Source: Gimesia algae
GTDB taxonomy: Bacteria > Planctomycetota > Planctomycetia > Planctomycetales > Planctomycetaceae
Length of the DNA: 64,000 nt
Reading direction: 5' to 3'
Assembly (NCBI RefSeq): GCF_007746795.1
Contig: NZ_CP036343.1
Location: 2,841,369-2,905,368 of the forward strand
Part shown: positions 10,332 to 19,140 of the stretch, one piece after another
How positions within the stretch are numbered: position 1 is the stretch's first letter
How the letters are laid out: each line of letters starts with the position of its first letter
Translations under genes and position numbers: made by a program
The notes under the pieces: generated by a model
Databases searched by the model: none
The model's input: only the letters and a program-made list of their open reading frames with translations
What the model was told of the DNA's origin: nothing

Positions 10332-11947
10332 TGTTAACTCCTGAGGAACGGGAAGAACTGATGCAACTCTGCTGGGAATACCAGTACGGGAACCTCTCCT
10401 CCCGACAGGCCGGTCGTCTGGAGAAACTGGTCCTGCAATCCGATTCCGCCCGAGACTTTTTTATCCAGTATTCCGGAATGTGTGCGAACCTGGAGTGGGA
10501 AGGAATTGTGGACCCCGGCCCGCTGGGACGCTCCTCAGATTACGAACCACTGCCTTCCGGTGAACTCAAAACCATCCCCGATCATCTGTTAACAGAGACA
10601 GTTCCACCAGATCGTCGAATAATTTTATCCACGATCCTCGCATGTACGATCTGTGTCTTAGCAGCCGCATATCTCTTAACGTCTGCATTTCTGCAAAATA
10701 AAGACCCCCGGTTTCTGGCCCGGATCATTAATATAAAAAACGCAGTCTGGTCTGAAGGTAAAAATAACTGGCAGCCAGACGACGTATTGCATGCGGGCGA
10801 TCAGATTCACCTCCGCTCTGGAATTATCGAACTGGAAACCGTCACCGGTGCGAAAGTAATCCTCAAAGGAGTCTCACAGCTCACACTGATTCAACCAGAT
10901 CAGTTCATGCTCAATCAGGGCAATCTCTTTGCTCACGTCCCTCTCCAATCACAGGGACTGACAGTCGCCACTCCCTCATCGCGCGTCGTAGATCTGGGCA
11001 CATCCTTTGGACTGATTGTGACTCCCGGTCGTGAAACAGAAGTGCATGTTTTACAGGGGCTTGTCCGCTTCGATCTGCTTGATGAAAATCGCCAGACAAC
11101 CATTACCCAGGATCTGACGGAGAACACGGCGGTCCGCGTACAGGCTGATTCCAGAAAGATAACGCGGTTTAAATCGACGCCAGAACTGTTTGTGCAAAAC
11201 CTCGTGCCTGATCAACCACAGTTAGTTGCACACTGGAAACTGTCCGATCGGGAAACTTCACAAATTGCCCATGACTCTGGCGAACATCTTCTGCATCTGA
11301 ATATTCTGGAAGTTCATGGACAGTCCCCCTTCACTGGTCGCCCGGCACCGCAAAACATCAAATCGTCAGCCGGCCCGTTTGAAACGCAATACCATAAACT
11401 GTTCCGCACGCTTTCTGAACAGGAGGCTTCCCTGTTCGATATGCAGCGATTCACGATTGAACTCTGGGCACGCAATCCCAATATCAAACAGCAGGGCGAT
11501 TCCGACACGCTGTTCCATTATCGAAATACAAACCTGCATTCCACGTCTCAATTCAACCTGTTTACGGACGATCATTCCGGCAGAATGGGCTTTGGTTTCC
11601 TGAATTCAGACAACCAGTATGTTTCATTTCACACTAAAAAGAACATTCCCTGGGAACAGGACCGCTGGTACCACATCGTATTCACGTATGACTCCAATAG
11701 TTCTGCCGCACATGACAGCATCGTTACTTTCACGAGAACACCGGAATTCAGTTCCAGGCCGGATCTGCAGCAGACTTTCAATAACATCGCAGACATTACG
11801 CCCCTCACGCCGGGAGGAATTCTGGCCATTGGCGGATCCACTCTTACAGATATCTCACGACACTGGGGAGGCGACATCGCTGACGTCCGCTTTATTAATG
11901 GAATCCCCGCGCGTTATCTGAAACAGCAGATTTTTAATAAGAAATAG
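10331..11947 (+). CDS. FecR-domain and LamG-domain membrane protein, partner of the sigma factor
   Basis: The N-terminal cytoplasmic part (about 1-90) carries an anti-sigma-like helical segment, EEREELMQLCWEYQYG. One membrane helix follows (about 95-118, ILSTILACTICVLAAAYLL). Next is a FecR-type domain (about 135-280) with GDQIHLRSGIIELET, GAKVILKG and VVDLGTSFGLIV, and last a concanavalin/LamG-like domain (about 300-535, RFTIELWARNPN and WYHIVFTYDSN). Such fusions are typical of planctomycetes and likely couple an outside ligand, perhaps a glycan, to the ECF factor. It is translationally coupled to the sigma gene. Confidence 0.87.
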   Translation: MLTPEEREELMQLCWEYQYGNLSSRQAGRLEKLVLQSDSARDFFIQYSGMCANLEWEGIVDPGPLGRSSDYEPLPSGELKTIPDHLLTETVPPDRRIILSTILACTICVLAAAYLLTSAFLQNKDPRFLARIINIKNAVWSEGKNNWQPDDVLHAGDQIHLRSGIIELETVTGAKVILKGVSQLTLIQPDQFMLNQGNLFAHVPLQSQGLTVATPSSRVVDLGTSFGLIVTPGRETEVHVLQGLVRFDLLDENRQTTITQDLTENTAVRVQADSRKITRFKSTPELFVQNLVPDQPQLVAHWKLSDRETSQIAHDSGEHLLHLNILEVHGQSPFTGRPAPQNIKSSAGPFETQYHKLFRTLSEQEASLFDMQRFTIELWARNPNIKQQGDSDTLFHYRNTNLHSTSQFNLFTDDHSGRMGFGFLNSDNQYVSFHTKKNIPWEQDRWYHIVFTYDSNSSAAHDSIVTFTRTPEFSSRPDLQQTFNNIADITPLTPGGILAIGGSTLTDISRHWGGDIADVRFINGIPARYLKQQIFNKK

Positions 11948-11955
11948 CAATTTTC

Positions 11956-11989
11956 GACTCTTGTGAACGGTTCTTTAGAGTCATTTTTT
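11956..11989 (+). terminator. Possible weak terminator after the FecR-LamG gene
   Basis: A 6-bp stem GACTCT/AGAGTC has a 15-base loop that can pair further (GAAC and GTTC), followed by ATTTTTT. It is short and weak, and it stands only 27 bases before the next gene, so it could also be part of that gene's leader. Confidence 0.35.
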
Positions 11990-12015
11990 ATCTCGTTTTT
12001 CAAAGCAGGATTCTC

Positions 12016-13041
12016 ATGAAGACATCAAAGTCCAGACGTGGCTTTACACTGATTGAACTGTTAGTTGTCATCGCCATTATCGCCATCTTAATCGCTCTCT
12101 TACTTCCCGCAGTCCAACAGGCACGCGAAGCCGCCCGTCGCAGCACCTGTAAAAACAATCTGAAACAAATCGGATTGGCGCTCCATAACTATCACTCCAC
12201 TTTCGGAACATTTCCTGCCAGCCGCATCGGACCTTATGAAAGTACCTGCACAACCTGCGGACTCGATTCCCGGTTTAGCGCTTATATCCCACTGCTCCCT
12301 TACATCGATCAGGCACCTCTGTTCGCCCAGATCACCAGCAACCTGGGCTCCACTTCTTATGTCTGGAATACCGGATTCCCCGCGTACAAAACAAAACTGC
12401 CGATCATCAACTGCCCGTCTGATATCAACACCAATGATATCACCGATCTGGGGCAGCATAACTATCTGTTCTGCATCGGCGATCAATACAGTAACTTCCA
12501 ATCCATCTCGCCTGGAAACCTGAGGGGCGTCTTTGGATTTCAATCCAGTGTCCGCATGCGGGATATTATTGATGGAACCAGTAATACCGCCATGGTTTCC
12601 GAATGCATTCGTCCTCCCGGGTCTGGAGCCCTGACACCCGCTAACGGCGCAGGTACCAACTCAACCAGCAATTCCACGAACCCTTCCGCATGCCTTGCCA
12701 GTTTTGTGAATGGCGCATTTACAACGGGATTGCTTGATCGAAATCGTTCCCTGGGAACACGCTGGACCGATGGACGATCCGGCTATATTAATTTCAATAC
12801 CATCCTGCCTCCCAACGCGCCGGTCTGTAATGGCCAGACGACTCAAGGAATTCAACCCCCATCCAGTCGCCATGAGGGGGGTGTCCATCTGCTGATGGGC
12901 GATGGTGCCGTCCGCTTCATCAGTGAGAATATCGACACGGGAAATATCAGTGCCTCCCAGGTCTCATCCGGCAAAAGTCCATACGGAATCTGGGGCGCAT
13001 TGGGATCAAAAAATGGAGGTGAAACTTTGGGTGAGTTCTGA
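12016..13041 (+). CDS. DUF1559 prepilin-like protein
   Basis: It has a type IV prepilin N-terminus: RRG before FTLIELLVVIAII, with the Glu at pilin position 5, then a hydrophobic helix and LLPAVQQAREAARR. A prepilin peptidase should cut after the Gly. The DUF1559 region follows (TCKNNLKQIGLALHNYH), and the C-terminal H-X9-DG motif is present (HEGGVHLLMGDGAVRF). Planctomycetes carry dozens of these; they are thought to form surface or pseudopilus structures. AGGA stands about 7 bases before the ATG. It follows the sigma/FecR pair and precedes a lipoprotein, an order common in this phylum. Confidence 0.93.
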   Translation: MKTSKSRRGFTLIELLVVIAIIAILIALLLPAVQQAREAARRSTCKNNLKQIGLALHNYHSTFGTFPASRIGPYESTCTTCGLDSRFSAYIPLLPYIDQAPLFAQITSNLGSTSYVWNTGFPAYKTKLPIINCPSDINTNDITDLGQHNYLFCIGDQYSNFQSISPGNLRGVFGFQSSVRMRDIIDGTSNTAMVSECIRPPGSGALTPANGAGTNSTSNSTNPSACLASFVNGAFTTGLLDRNRSLGTRWTDGRSGYINFNTILPPNAPVCNGQTTQGIQPPSSRHEGGVHLLMGDGAVRFISENIDTGNISASQVSSGKSPYGIWGALGSKNGGETLGEF

Positions 13042-13192
13042 GCTACATTTCAGCAGAAGGATGCGACTTCAGTCATCCCTGAATTGGTCAGTCGACCATT
13101 CAGGAGATGCTTCTCAATATCCTTTGTGAACAGAACTCGATGCTTATAATTTTCATTCACTTTAACTTTCATAGATAAAGAAAGTTGCTCGC

Positions 13193-13651
13193 ATGCGTCG
13201 CTCATTGACCCTGTTGATAATTACTTTGATCTGCACGGCCTGTTCCGGGGCGTCAGAAGATAAATGGACGAAACAGCGCCCCCCAACCTATCCCGTTACT
13301 GGTACAGTAAAATTAAACGGGACACCACTTGAGGGAGCTACTGTCGTCTTTCAATCAAATGGTGCCCAAACACAGGCGGCCGTCGGCCGCACAGATAAAG
13401 ACGGGAATTTTCAGATGCGTACCTTCAAAGAAGGCGATGGCGCAATCGCCGGTGAACACCGTGTGACCATCACTTGCGTGAAAACAGAAGGGCCCGCAGA
13501 CGGGACTAATCTGGATGAGGCAGATGTCGTCATCAAGGAAACATCCCTGATCCCTGAGAGATATGCAGATGCGCAAAAGTCCGGTCTCACTGCCACAGTC
13601 AGACCAGACCAGGAAAACGCAGTTACCTTCGAACTGGAAAAGAAAAATTAA
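13193..13651 (+). CDS. Small lipoprotein with carboxypeptidase-regulatory-like fold
   Basis: The N-terminus MRRSLTLLIITLICTAC is a probable lipoprotein signal; the lipid-bearing Cys would be residue 17, with an unusual Cys at -3. The rest reads like a transthyretin or carboxypeptidase regulatory-like beta sandwich: YPVTGTVKLNGTPLEGATVVF, TDKDGNFQMRTF and GEHRVTITC. Proteins of this type often stand next to DUF1559 genes in planctomycetes. A role in the cell envelope is inferred from context only. Confidence 0.85.
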   Translation: MRRSLTLLIITLICTACSGASEDKWTKQRPPTYPVTGTVKLNGTPLEGATVVFQSNGAQTQAAVGRTDKDGNFQMRTFKEGDGAIAGEHRVTITCVKTEGPADGTNLDEADVVIKETSLIPERYADAQKSGLTATVRPDQENAVTFELEKKN

Positions 13652-13675
13652 AATGACAGACAGTTCAAACCAGGC

Positions 13676-15307
13676 TCACTCTTTCCCCTCGGATTCAAAA
13701 CGAGCTTGATTTTTTTCACCCCCATTCACGATGCGGGCCCCATGTAAATGGTGCACGATACGCCAGAGATGAGAGCTGATGCGCGTCAGCCAGCGAAATG
13801 CATCCAGTTGCTGCAGCAGGTTATCAAATTGAGAATCTGCTGTGGTAGCTGACTGGGTAAACTCCCGCCGTGTCTCTTTCTGCTGTCCATCCCATTTCTC
13901 CCAGAAGTCCTGCAATGCCTGTTCATCATCCTCTGAAAATCCATTATGAAGGGTCTGTTCGAGATGTTGAATTTTCTGATTCAACTCATCCACAAAACTG
14001 CTCAGAGTCTGATTCTCTCTGGCAGAGCCCAGCCGTTCCATTTCATCGCACCGTCGCATTAAACGCTGCAGATGATCCAGCGCCAATACCACTTCTTGCG
14101 AAGAATGGACCGTTTGGCGATCTGAACTGGTCACGTTGATCTGTTTCAGATACCGGGAGGTGGTTTCCAGCGTATCGTGATACTGAGAAAATTCTTCATC
14201 CAGGTCTTCCCGCGCTACTTCCGAGAGGAACAGCTTCTGCATCAGTTGCAAAATACATTGAAATACATCAACCAGGGTCGAGCGCGCTGCTTCAATGGCC
14301 ACATTGGGATTGGAGAGCAACGATTCATCCAGCCTTTCAGTCTGATCGTTTTCTGCTTCTGGAATAATACGTATGATCAACGCGGAAAATGCTTTCGTAA
14401 ACGGGACAATGACCAGCAGTCCCAGCAGATTGAACAGAGTATGGAAAGTTACCAGCGTAATATCAGGTGAGATGCCAGTCGCGGGTCCTGCATACTCTTC
14501 CCAGAACCAGACATAGACCGGCAGCAGAAAGTAAGCGAGCGTTGCGGTCACCAGGCTGTAAAACACATGCGCCAGCCCGGTTCGTCGGGCAGCCACCGAT
14601 TTCCCCAGAGATGCCAGCAAAGCAGTGAAGGTCGTGCCGATACCAAACCCGATCACCAGCGCCCCCGCCTGTGCCAGTGAAATCGCCCCCGAATGCAGAG
14701 CCGTGAGCGCCATGACGACACCGGCGCTGGAAGACTGTGTGACCAGCACTATGCCGACTCCTATCAAAAGCAACAGCAGCCTGCCCAGCCAGGAGTCCTG
14801 CGGAAAAGAGTCCGGACTCACCATTTCCGCCAGACCGGACATCCCTTCCTGAAGAATATCCAGTCCTACAAAAATCAGGCTGAATCCGGCGATGGTGAAC
14901 CCGATCAGGCCGATTCGTTTCTTACCAAACAAGTTGAGCAGCACCCCTACCAGCACCAGCGGAAACGCAATCTGTCCCAGCTTCAGTTTGAAACCAACCA
15001 GAACTACGATCCATCCGGTGACGGTTGTCCCCAGATTCGCACCGAATACAATCCCCAGGGATTCGGTTAATGTCAGCAGCCCAGCCCCGGCAAACCCGAC
15101 GGCTGTGACAGTCGTGGCACTCGAAGACTGCAGGATAGCGGTTACAATAACACCGGTCGCAATCCCTGTCGGAATGCTTTTGGTAAACCGGGCAATCATC
15201 CGCCGAATCGTACCACCGGCCAGATCTTTCAGACCGCTGGTCAGGATTACCATTCCCAACAGGAATAGACCCAGACCACCTATCGAATCGATTATCCCTG
15301 CATCCAT
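13676..15307 (-). CDS. Na+/Pi cotransporter family protein with PhoU-like tail
   Basis: Inner-membrane transporter of the Na/Pi-cotransporter II (PNaS) family. Two inverted Na_Pi_cotrans repeats are visible through their QSSSATT and TQSSSAG signatures (about residues 60-70 and 190-200), with about eight hydrophobic helices in the first 310 residues. The C-terminal 220 residues are soluble, helical and PhoU-like (LDHLQRLMRRCDEMERL). It likely imports phosphate or a related oxyanion with sodium. It faces the lipoprotein gene tail to tail and has no linked pst or pho genes. Confidence 0.9.
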   Translation of the reverse strand: MDAGIIDSIGGLGLFLLGMVILTSGLKDLAGGTIRRMIARFTKSIPTGIATGVIVTAILQSSSATTVTAVGFAGAGLLTLTESLGIVFGANLGTTVTGWIVVLVGFKLKLGQIAFPLVLVGVLLNLFGKKRIGLIGFTIAGFSLIFVGLDILQEGMSGLAEMVSPDSFPQDSWLGRLLLLLIGVGIVLVTQSSSAGVVMALTALHSGAISLAQAGALVIGFGIGTTFTALLASLGKSVAARRTGLAHVFYSLVTATLAYFLLPVYVWFWEEYAGPATGISPDITLVTFHTLFNLLGLLVIVPFTKAFSALIIRIIPEAENDQTERLDESLLSNPNVAIEAARSTLVDVFQCILQLMQKLFLSEVAREDLDEEFSQYHDTLETTSRYLKQINVTSSDRQTVHSSQEVVLALDHLQRLMRRCDEMERLGSARENQTLSSFVDELNQKIQHLEQTLHNGFSEDDEQALQDFWEKWDGQQKETRREFTQSATTADSQFDNLLQQLDAFRWLTRISSHLWRIVHHLHGARIVNGGEKNQARFESEGKE

Positions 15308-15426
15308 GTCTATTCCGGCAATATTGTCTCAGTAACAGATGTGTCTCTGCAGCCTTTGCTGCAACCAGCACGCTCTATTCTATCACAACAGCGGGGCATT
15401 TCGAGACCGTCATATTGTCCGGAATT

Positions 15427-16230
15427 TTACCAGGCCGTCCAGCCTCCATCGACCAGCAGATTTTGCCCCGTGATATAACTGCTCGCCTCACTGGCCAGGA
15501 ACACAATCGCCCCTTTCAATTCAGATGGTTTTCCCATGCGTCCCATCGGGCTATGCTCACTCAGTCGTTCCGCCAGTCCCTCTGGTGCCGCTTCGGAAGG
15601 AAATGGCCCGGGACTCAGACAATTCACGCGTACGCCATCTTTGGCCCAGTAGACTGCCAGATGCCGCGTCTGATGAATCACGCCCCCCTTCATCGTGTGA
15701 TATGCAACGGGACTGGCATTACAAACGCCTTCGTACGCAGCCGGATAAGAGCCGACCACACCATACATTGAACCGATCATAATCACATTGCCCTGCGCCT
15801 GCCGCGCCACCACATGATCTCGTAATTTGCGCGCCAGTAGGAAAAATCCAGTCGCATTCTGTAGATGTCGTGTAAATGCTTCGGAAGTGACCGTCCGCCA
15901 GTCTTCCCCCACCGGATCATTGCCATTATTTATCAGCACGTCAATCTGACCGGCTGCCTGACAGGCTGTCTCAAAGCCCCGTTCAAGAGATGCCTCGTCC
16001 ATGTGATCCAGTTCAACTCCCAGATGTCCCACCTGCTGCGGATCAGGCAGTTCACTGGCGGCCTGTTGCGCCCGTTCTGCATTGCGGCTGCTGATAACCA
16101 GTCGAGCGCCCGCTTCAGCCAGTCCGCGTGCCATCGCACTTCCCAGATAACCACTGGCGCCGGAGATGAGCACGGTCTTACCTGTCAGATCAAATAACTG
16201 CTGGATCGTCGGTTCGGTTGTGGAATTCAT
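15427..16230 (-). CDS. Short-chain dehydrogenase/reductase (SDR)
   Basis: Classical SDR of 267 residues. The Rossmann motif TGKTVLISGASGYLGSAMA is near residue 15, INNGND stands in place of NNAG, and the catalytic Ser is in MIGSMYG with Tyr/Lys in YHTMK. The C-terminal YITGQNLLVDGGW is typical of FabG-like sugar or polyol dehydrogenases. The YEGVCNASPVAYH stretch before the active Tyr is longer than usual. The Gfo/Idh/MocA gene ends 21 bases upstream on the same strand, so the two likely form a sugar or polyol oxidation operon. Confidence 0.9.
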   Translation of the reverse strand: MNSTTEPTIQQLFDLTGKTVLISGASGYLGSAMARGLAEAGARLVISSRNAERAQQAASELPDPQQVGHLGVELDHMDEASLERGFETACQAAGQIDVLINNGNDPVGEDWRTVTSEAFTRHLQNATGFFLLARKLRDHVVARQAQGNVIMIGSMYGVVGSYPAAYEGVCNASPVAYHTMKGGVIHQTRHLAVYWAKDGVRVNCLSPGPFPSEAAPEGLAERLSEHSPMGRMGKPSELKGAIVFLASEASSYITGQNLLVDGGWTAW

Positions 16231-16251
16231 AGGTCTCTCAAGTAAATCAGA

Positions 16252-17271
16252 TCAGGTTGATGAAGAAAGAAACTGTGCCGGTTCCATCCAGGTTCGATTT
16301 TTCACTGAATCCAGAATCGACAGATTCACAGCCAGCGTCTGCAGCCCCGCAGACAGCGAGCATAAAGGCGGACTTGTGTCATTTAGATAGTCCAGAAATG
16401 CACTGGCTTGCTTCTGAAATAACGTGTCGCGTTCCAGCGTTTCCTGAAATCCGACCTGCCATTCTGTATCAGGTTCAGTGATCCAGCGATACCAGCTTTT
16501 CTGAAATTCAAACCGCAACATACCCCGTTCACAGATGACTGTAATCATCGATTCGTTCGCAGGCTGATGCTGGTTCAAACTGAAACTGCCCAGCACATTC
16601 CCCTGACGGGTGATGACGTGCACGGTGTCTTCGACATCAACGCCTTCCAGTACCTGATGTGAAAAGTCTGCTACCAGAGCATCGACGGGCCCTACCAGAT
16701 ATTCGCCAGCATTCATCGAATGAGTCAATGCATCCTGTACCGCGCCGCCGCCTGTGGCATGCGATTTATAATAGATGTCTCGATACGCTGGGCGATAGGT
16801 CGGAAAATTCTGCCCTGAGACGACAACCAGTTGAACCGGCTTACCAAATTTCCCCGAGTCCAGAGCCTCCTTCATCGCTGCCAGAGCCGGATGGGCACGA
16901 TACACATACGCGACCGCTGCCTTGCGGCCTGTTTTCTCCAGTAGATTCTGAAGTTCACCAATTCCCTCGACACCGGTGCTTAACGGCTTTTCAATAAACA
17001 GATCCAATCCCGCCTGAACGGCTTGAATAGAATTGGCAATGTGGACATGCGCGGGAGTAGCGATCACGGCACAATCATGAGGCTCCGCCAGCGCTGATTC
17101 CAGATCCGCAAACTGCCGCTCCACTCCATACTGGTCCGCAATCTTTGATCGCAAGTCGTCATTCAACTCGCAGATCGAAACATCCACGCGACCTGTAGAC
17201 TGGAAACAACGTAAGTGTCGCTCGCCAATTGAACCAACGCCCACTACCAGTAATCGTTTTCGTTCCGTCAT
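16252..17271 (-). CDS. Gfo/Idh/MocA family oxidoreductase
   Basis: NAD(P)-dependent sugar or cyclitol dehydrogenase family. The N-terminal Rossmann fold has RLLVVGVGSIGERHL (G-x-G-x-x-G), followed by the EKPLSTG motif with the catalytic Lys and a C-terminal alpha/beta domain. I start at MTERK, directly before the first strand; ATG and TTG codons 6-7 positions earlier are open but lack a ribosome site. It is the first gene of a probable operon with the SDR. Substrate unknown. Confidence 0.87.
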   Translation of the reverse strand: MTERKRLLVVGVGSIGERHLRCFQSTGRVDVSICELNDDLRSKIADQYGVERQFADLESALAEPHDCAVIATPAHVHIANSIQAVQAGLDLFIEKPLSTGVEGIGELQNLLEKTGRKAAVAYVYRAHPALAAMKEALDSGKFGKPVQLVVVSGQNFPTYRPAYRDIYYKSHATGGGAVQDALTHSMNAGEYLVGPVDALVADFSHQVLEGVDVEDTVHVITRQGNVLGSFSLNQHQPANESMITVICERGMLRFEFQKSWYRWITEPDTEWQVGFQETLERDTLFQKQASAFLDYLNDTSPPLCSLSAGLQTLAVNLSILDSVKNRTWMEPAQFLSSST

Positions 17272-17395
17272 CGCTGTCTGCTCTCTCATCAATGAGTGGC
17301 TTACAAATTAATTTCAATTTGATCCCGGGTTGCCGAGAATGCAAATACTCATCATAAAGTGACGCTCTGATTCAGCAATAAGAGGTCAGCAAAAA

Positions 17396-17438
17396 ACTCC
17401 GGAAAAGAATGAGATCATTTTCTCAGCTCTTCCGGAGT
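17396..17438 (-). terminator. Terminator of the secreted propeller gene
   Basis: A 9-bp perfect stem (ACTCCGGAA with its complement) has an inner AATGAGA/TCTCA helix and is followed on the minus strand by TTTTTTG. It lies 25 bases after the stop codon of the gene to its right. Confidence 0.8.
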
Positions 17439-17462
17439 CATCTTCTGTATTGAATATCTCGA

Positions 17463-18947
17463 TCATTTCTGAAACTGCAGTGAATACAGGTCCGCATCTT
17501 TCATCACAAACTTGAGACGAATCGGCTTCCCACTCAGTGATTTCAAGTCGCTCCCCTGCTTCCAGGAAACAACACGGTCCACTTCATTGCCGATCTGTTC
17601 GCGACAATCAGCCAGGGTAAATCCAGGAATCGGCTGCCCCTGCTCATCCTGAATCTCAACCTTAACACCGCCTGCAGCCGATGTGGAAAAGTTGATCGAC
17701 AGCTCTGAACCATCAAACACCAGCGGCTTCGTGACCATCTCTCCCCCTGCATAATCAGCACGCACCGAAGCAAATCCATCCAGGCGTAAAGAGTAACGCC
17801 TCAGATGCGATGTCGGCTGGGCATAATCCTGGTTCACATACACCGACATTTCCGCAGGGCCGGTCTGAACCACATTTAAGGCAGGATAATTCGTCCGTGA
17901 AACCCAGTTCTGGGCACCGATACCGCCAGCAATATATCCACTCAGAAAGGTCCGCTGATAGGTATCATCGCCGCGAGTCGTCATCAGAATCGCATCGGAG
18001 GTATCTTTGAAATAACGGGGATGCACACCGATTTCTTTCGCCTGCGCATCGGTCAGCACCTGTCGACCCGGCATGAAACGGGCGGCGATCGCCAGATAAA
18101 TATGAGGAGCACGAAAATAAGGATGGGTCTGATTCGTATAAAGATGCTCAATCGGTGCCTCGCCATCGAGAGTGGTATACTCCATCAGCACCGGTGCAGA
18201 CCAGTGAATAAAATCATCACTCTCACTGCGGGCGATGCGGCGAATTTTATCTTTGAACACGCGAAAATAACTGAGGTACTTTTTCTCAACAGGAGACCAG
18301 AACGCCACATTTTGAGAATCAAACATGTATTTATAAGGCACCATCTTTGTGGGAATCACTGATCCGGCGGGATGCTGTTTCCAGTGAATTCCATCCGGAG
18401 AAGTAAATGCGACCAGACCGCTCTTCATCGTTCCCCCCAGAGCTTTATACTTTTCGTCTGCAGGCACATCGGGCCGGGTGTCCAGAAACGGAGAGAAGTT
18501 GTGCGTCATCGGTGCGGCGTCTGCCAGGATGATATTGTTCTTCTTATGCCCCTGTTTCTCATACAGCGAAAACTCTGGCTTGGTCCAGTTCACACCATCT
18601 TTGGATTCCGCATAACAATAAACCTCACCCACATCACCATCAGCACCGGCGGTCGGCCGCCCGCGATAGTAAGCCCGATAGACATCACCGTCTTTAATGA
18701 TCGTACTGTATCCACAAAACAACCCCTCCCAGGGCTTATCAAATTTCAATACGGGCCCTTCATCAACCGGATGATGCAGGCGAAGTTCTTCTCCCTTGAG
18801 ACTACCAATCAGATAATCATCGACAAATAATTCGCGATGATCGCCAATTTCAAGTGGCTTTTCTGCCTCTTTCACTTCACCGGCCCTAAGCAGGGATAGA
18901 TCGAGAAAACCCACGACAACAAACAGTGTTACCATCAATCGCTTCAT
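17463..18947 (-). CDS. Secreted beta-propeller protein, glycosidase-like (GH43/GH32 superfamily fold)
   Basis: The signal peptide is MKRLMVTLFVVV followed by LRAGE. The mature part opens HRELFVDDYLI, a mark of a planctomycete family that looks like a five-bladed glycosyl hydrolase propeller (YRAYYRGRP, YCYAESKDGVNWTKPE, LVAFTSPDGIHWKQ). A beta-sandwich module ends the protein (about the last 110 residues). The precise substrate and catalytic acids cannot be assigned. The chosen ATG has AAGGGG 8 bases upstream. An in-frame ATG 24 codons earlier has an even better AGGAGAGAG, but it would place the signal peptide inside. It is divergent from the GntR-type regulator, with a palindrome between. 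Confidence 0.78.
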   Translation of the reverse strand: MKRLMVTLFVVVGFLDLSLLRAGEVKEAEKPLEIGDHRELFVDDYLIGSLKGEELRLHHPVDEGPVLKFDKPWEGLFCGYSTIIKDGDVYRAYYRGRPTAGADGDVGEVYCYAESKDGVNWTKPEFSLYEKQGHKKNNIILADAAPMTHNFSPFLDTRPDVPADEKYKALGGTMKSGLVAFTSPDGIHWKQHPAGSVIPTKMVPYKYMFDSQNVAFWSPVEKKYLSYFRVFKDKIRRIARSESDDFIHWSAPVLMEYTTLDGEAPIEHLYTNQTHPYFRAPHIYLAIAARFMPGRQVLTDAQAKEIGVHPRYFKDTSDAILMTTRGDDTYQRTFLSGYIAGGIGAQNWVSRTNYPALNVVQTGPAEMSVYVNQDYAQPTSHLRRYSLRLDGFASVRADYAGGEMVTKPLVFDGSELSINFSTSAAGGVKVEIQDEQGQPIPGFTLADCREQIGNEVDRVVSWKQGSDLKSLSGKPIRLKFVMKDADLYSLQFQK

Positions 18948-19046
18948 TTGAAACCCCTTATTGCCAGTTAAGACATGTTGTACTACTTTATTGTTGACCA
19001 CACATGACGTCCGACTCATTTCTCTCTCCTGCGACTAGTTTCACAG

Positions 19047-19074
19047 TTGACAACACATAAACAACTTGTATCCT
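19047..19074 (+). promoter_or_regulatory. Putative sigma-70 promoter of the GntR-type regulator gene
   Basis: A perfect -35 box TTGACA is followed after 16 bases by TATCCT (4 of 6). The -10 box lies inside the palindrome described separately, so a bound repressor would block it. Confidence 0.5.
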
Positions 19075-19088
19075 ATTTAGATACAAGT
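19064..19088. promoter_or_regulatory. Palindromic operator between divergent genes
   Basis: A perfect 9-bp inverted repeat, ACTTGTATC and GATACAAGT, is separated by 7 bases. It sits in the 120-190-base gap between the secreted propeller gene and the GntR/LacI-type regulator. The TTGTA/TACAA core resembles sites of AraR, a regulator with the same chimeric build, so it is probably the regulator's own binding site controlling both directions. Confidence 0.6.
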
Positions 19089-19140
19089 AACCGCATCCTT
19101 ATCCAATTTCAACCCTGAATTGAATTAAAAAACCGGAACC

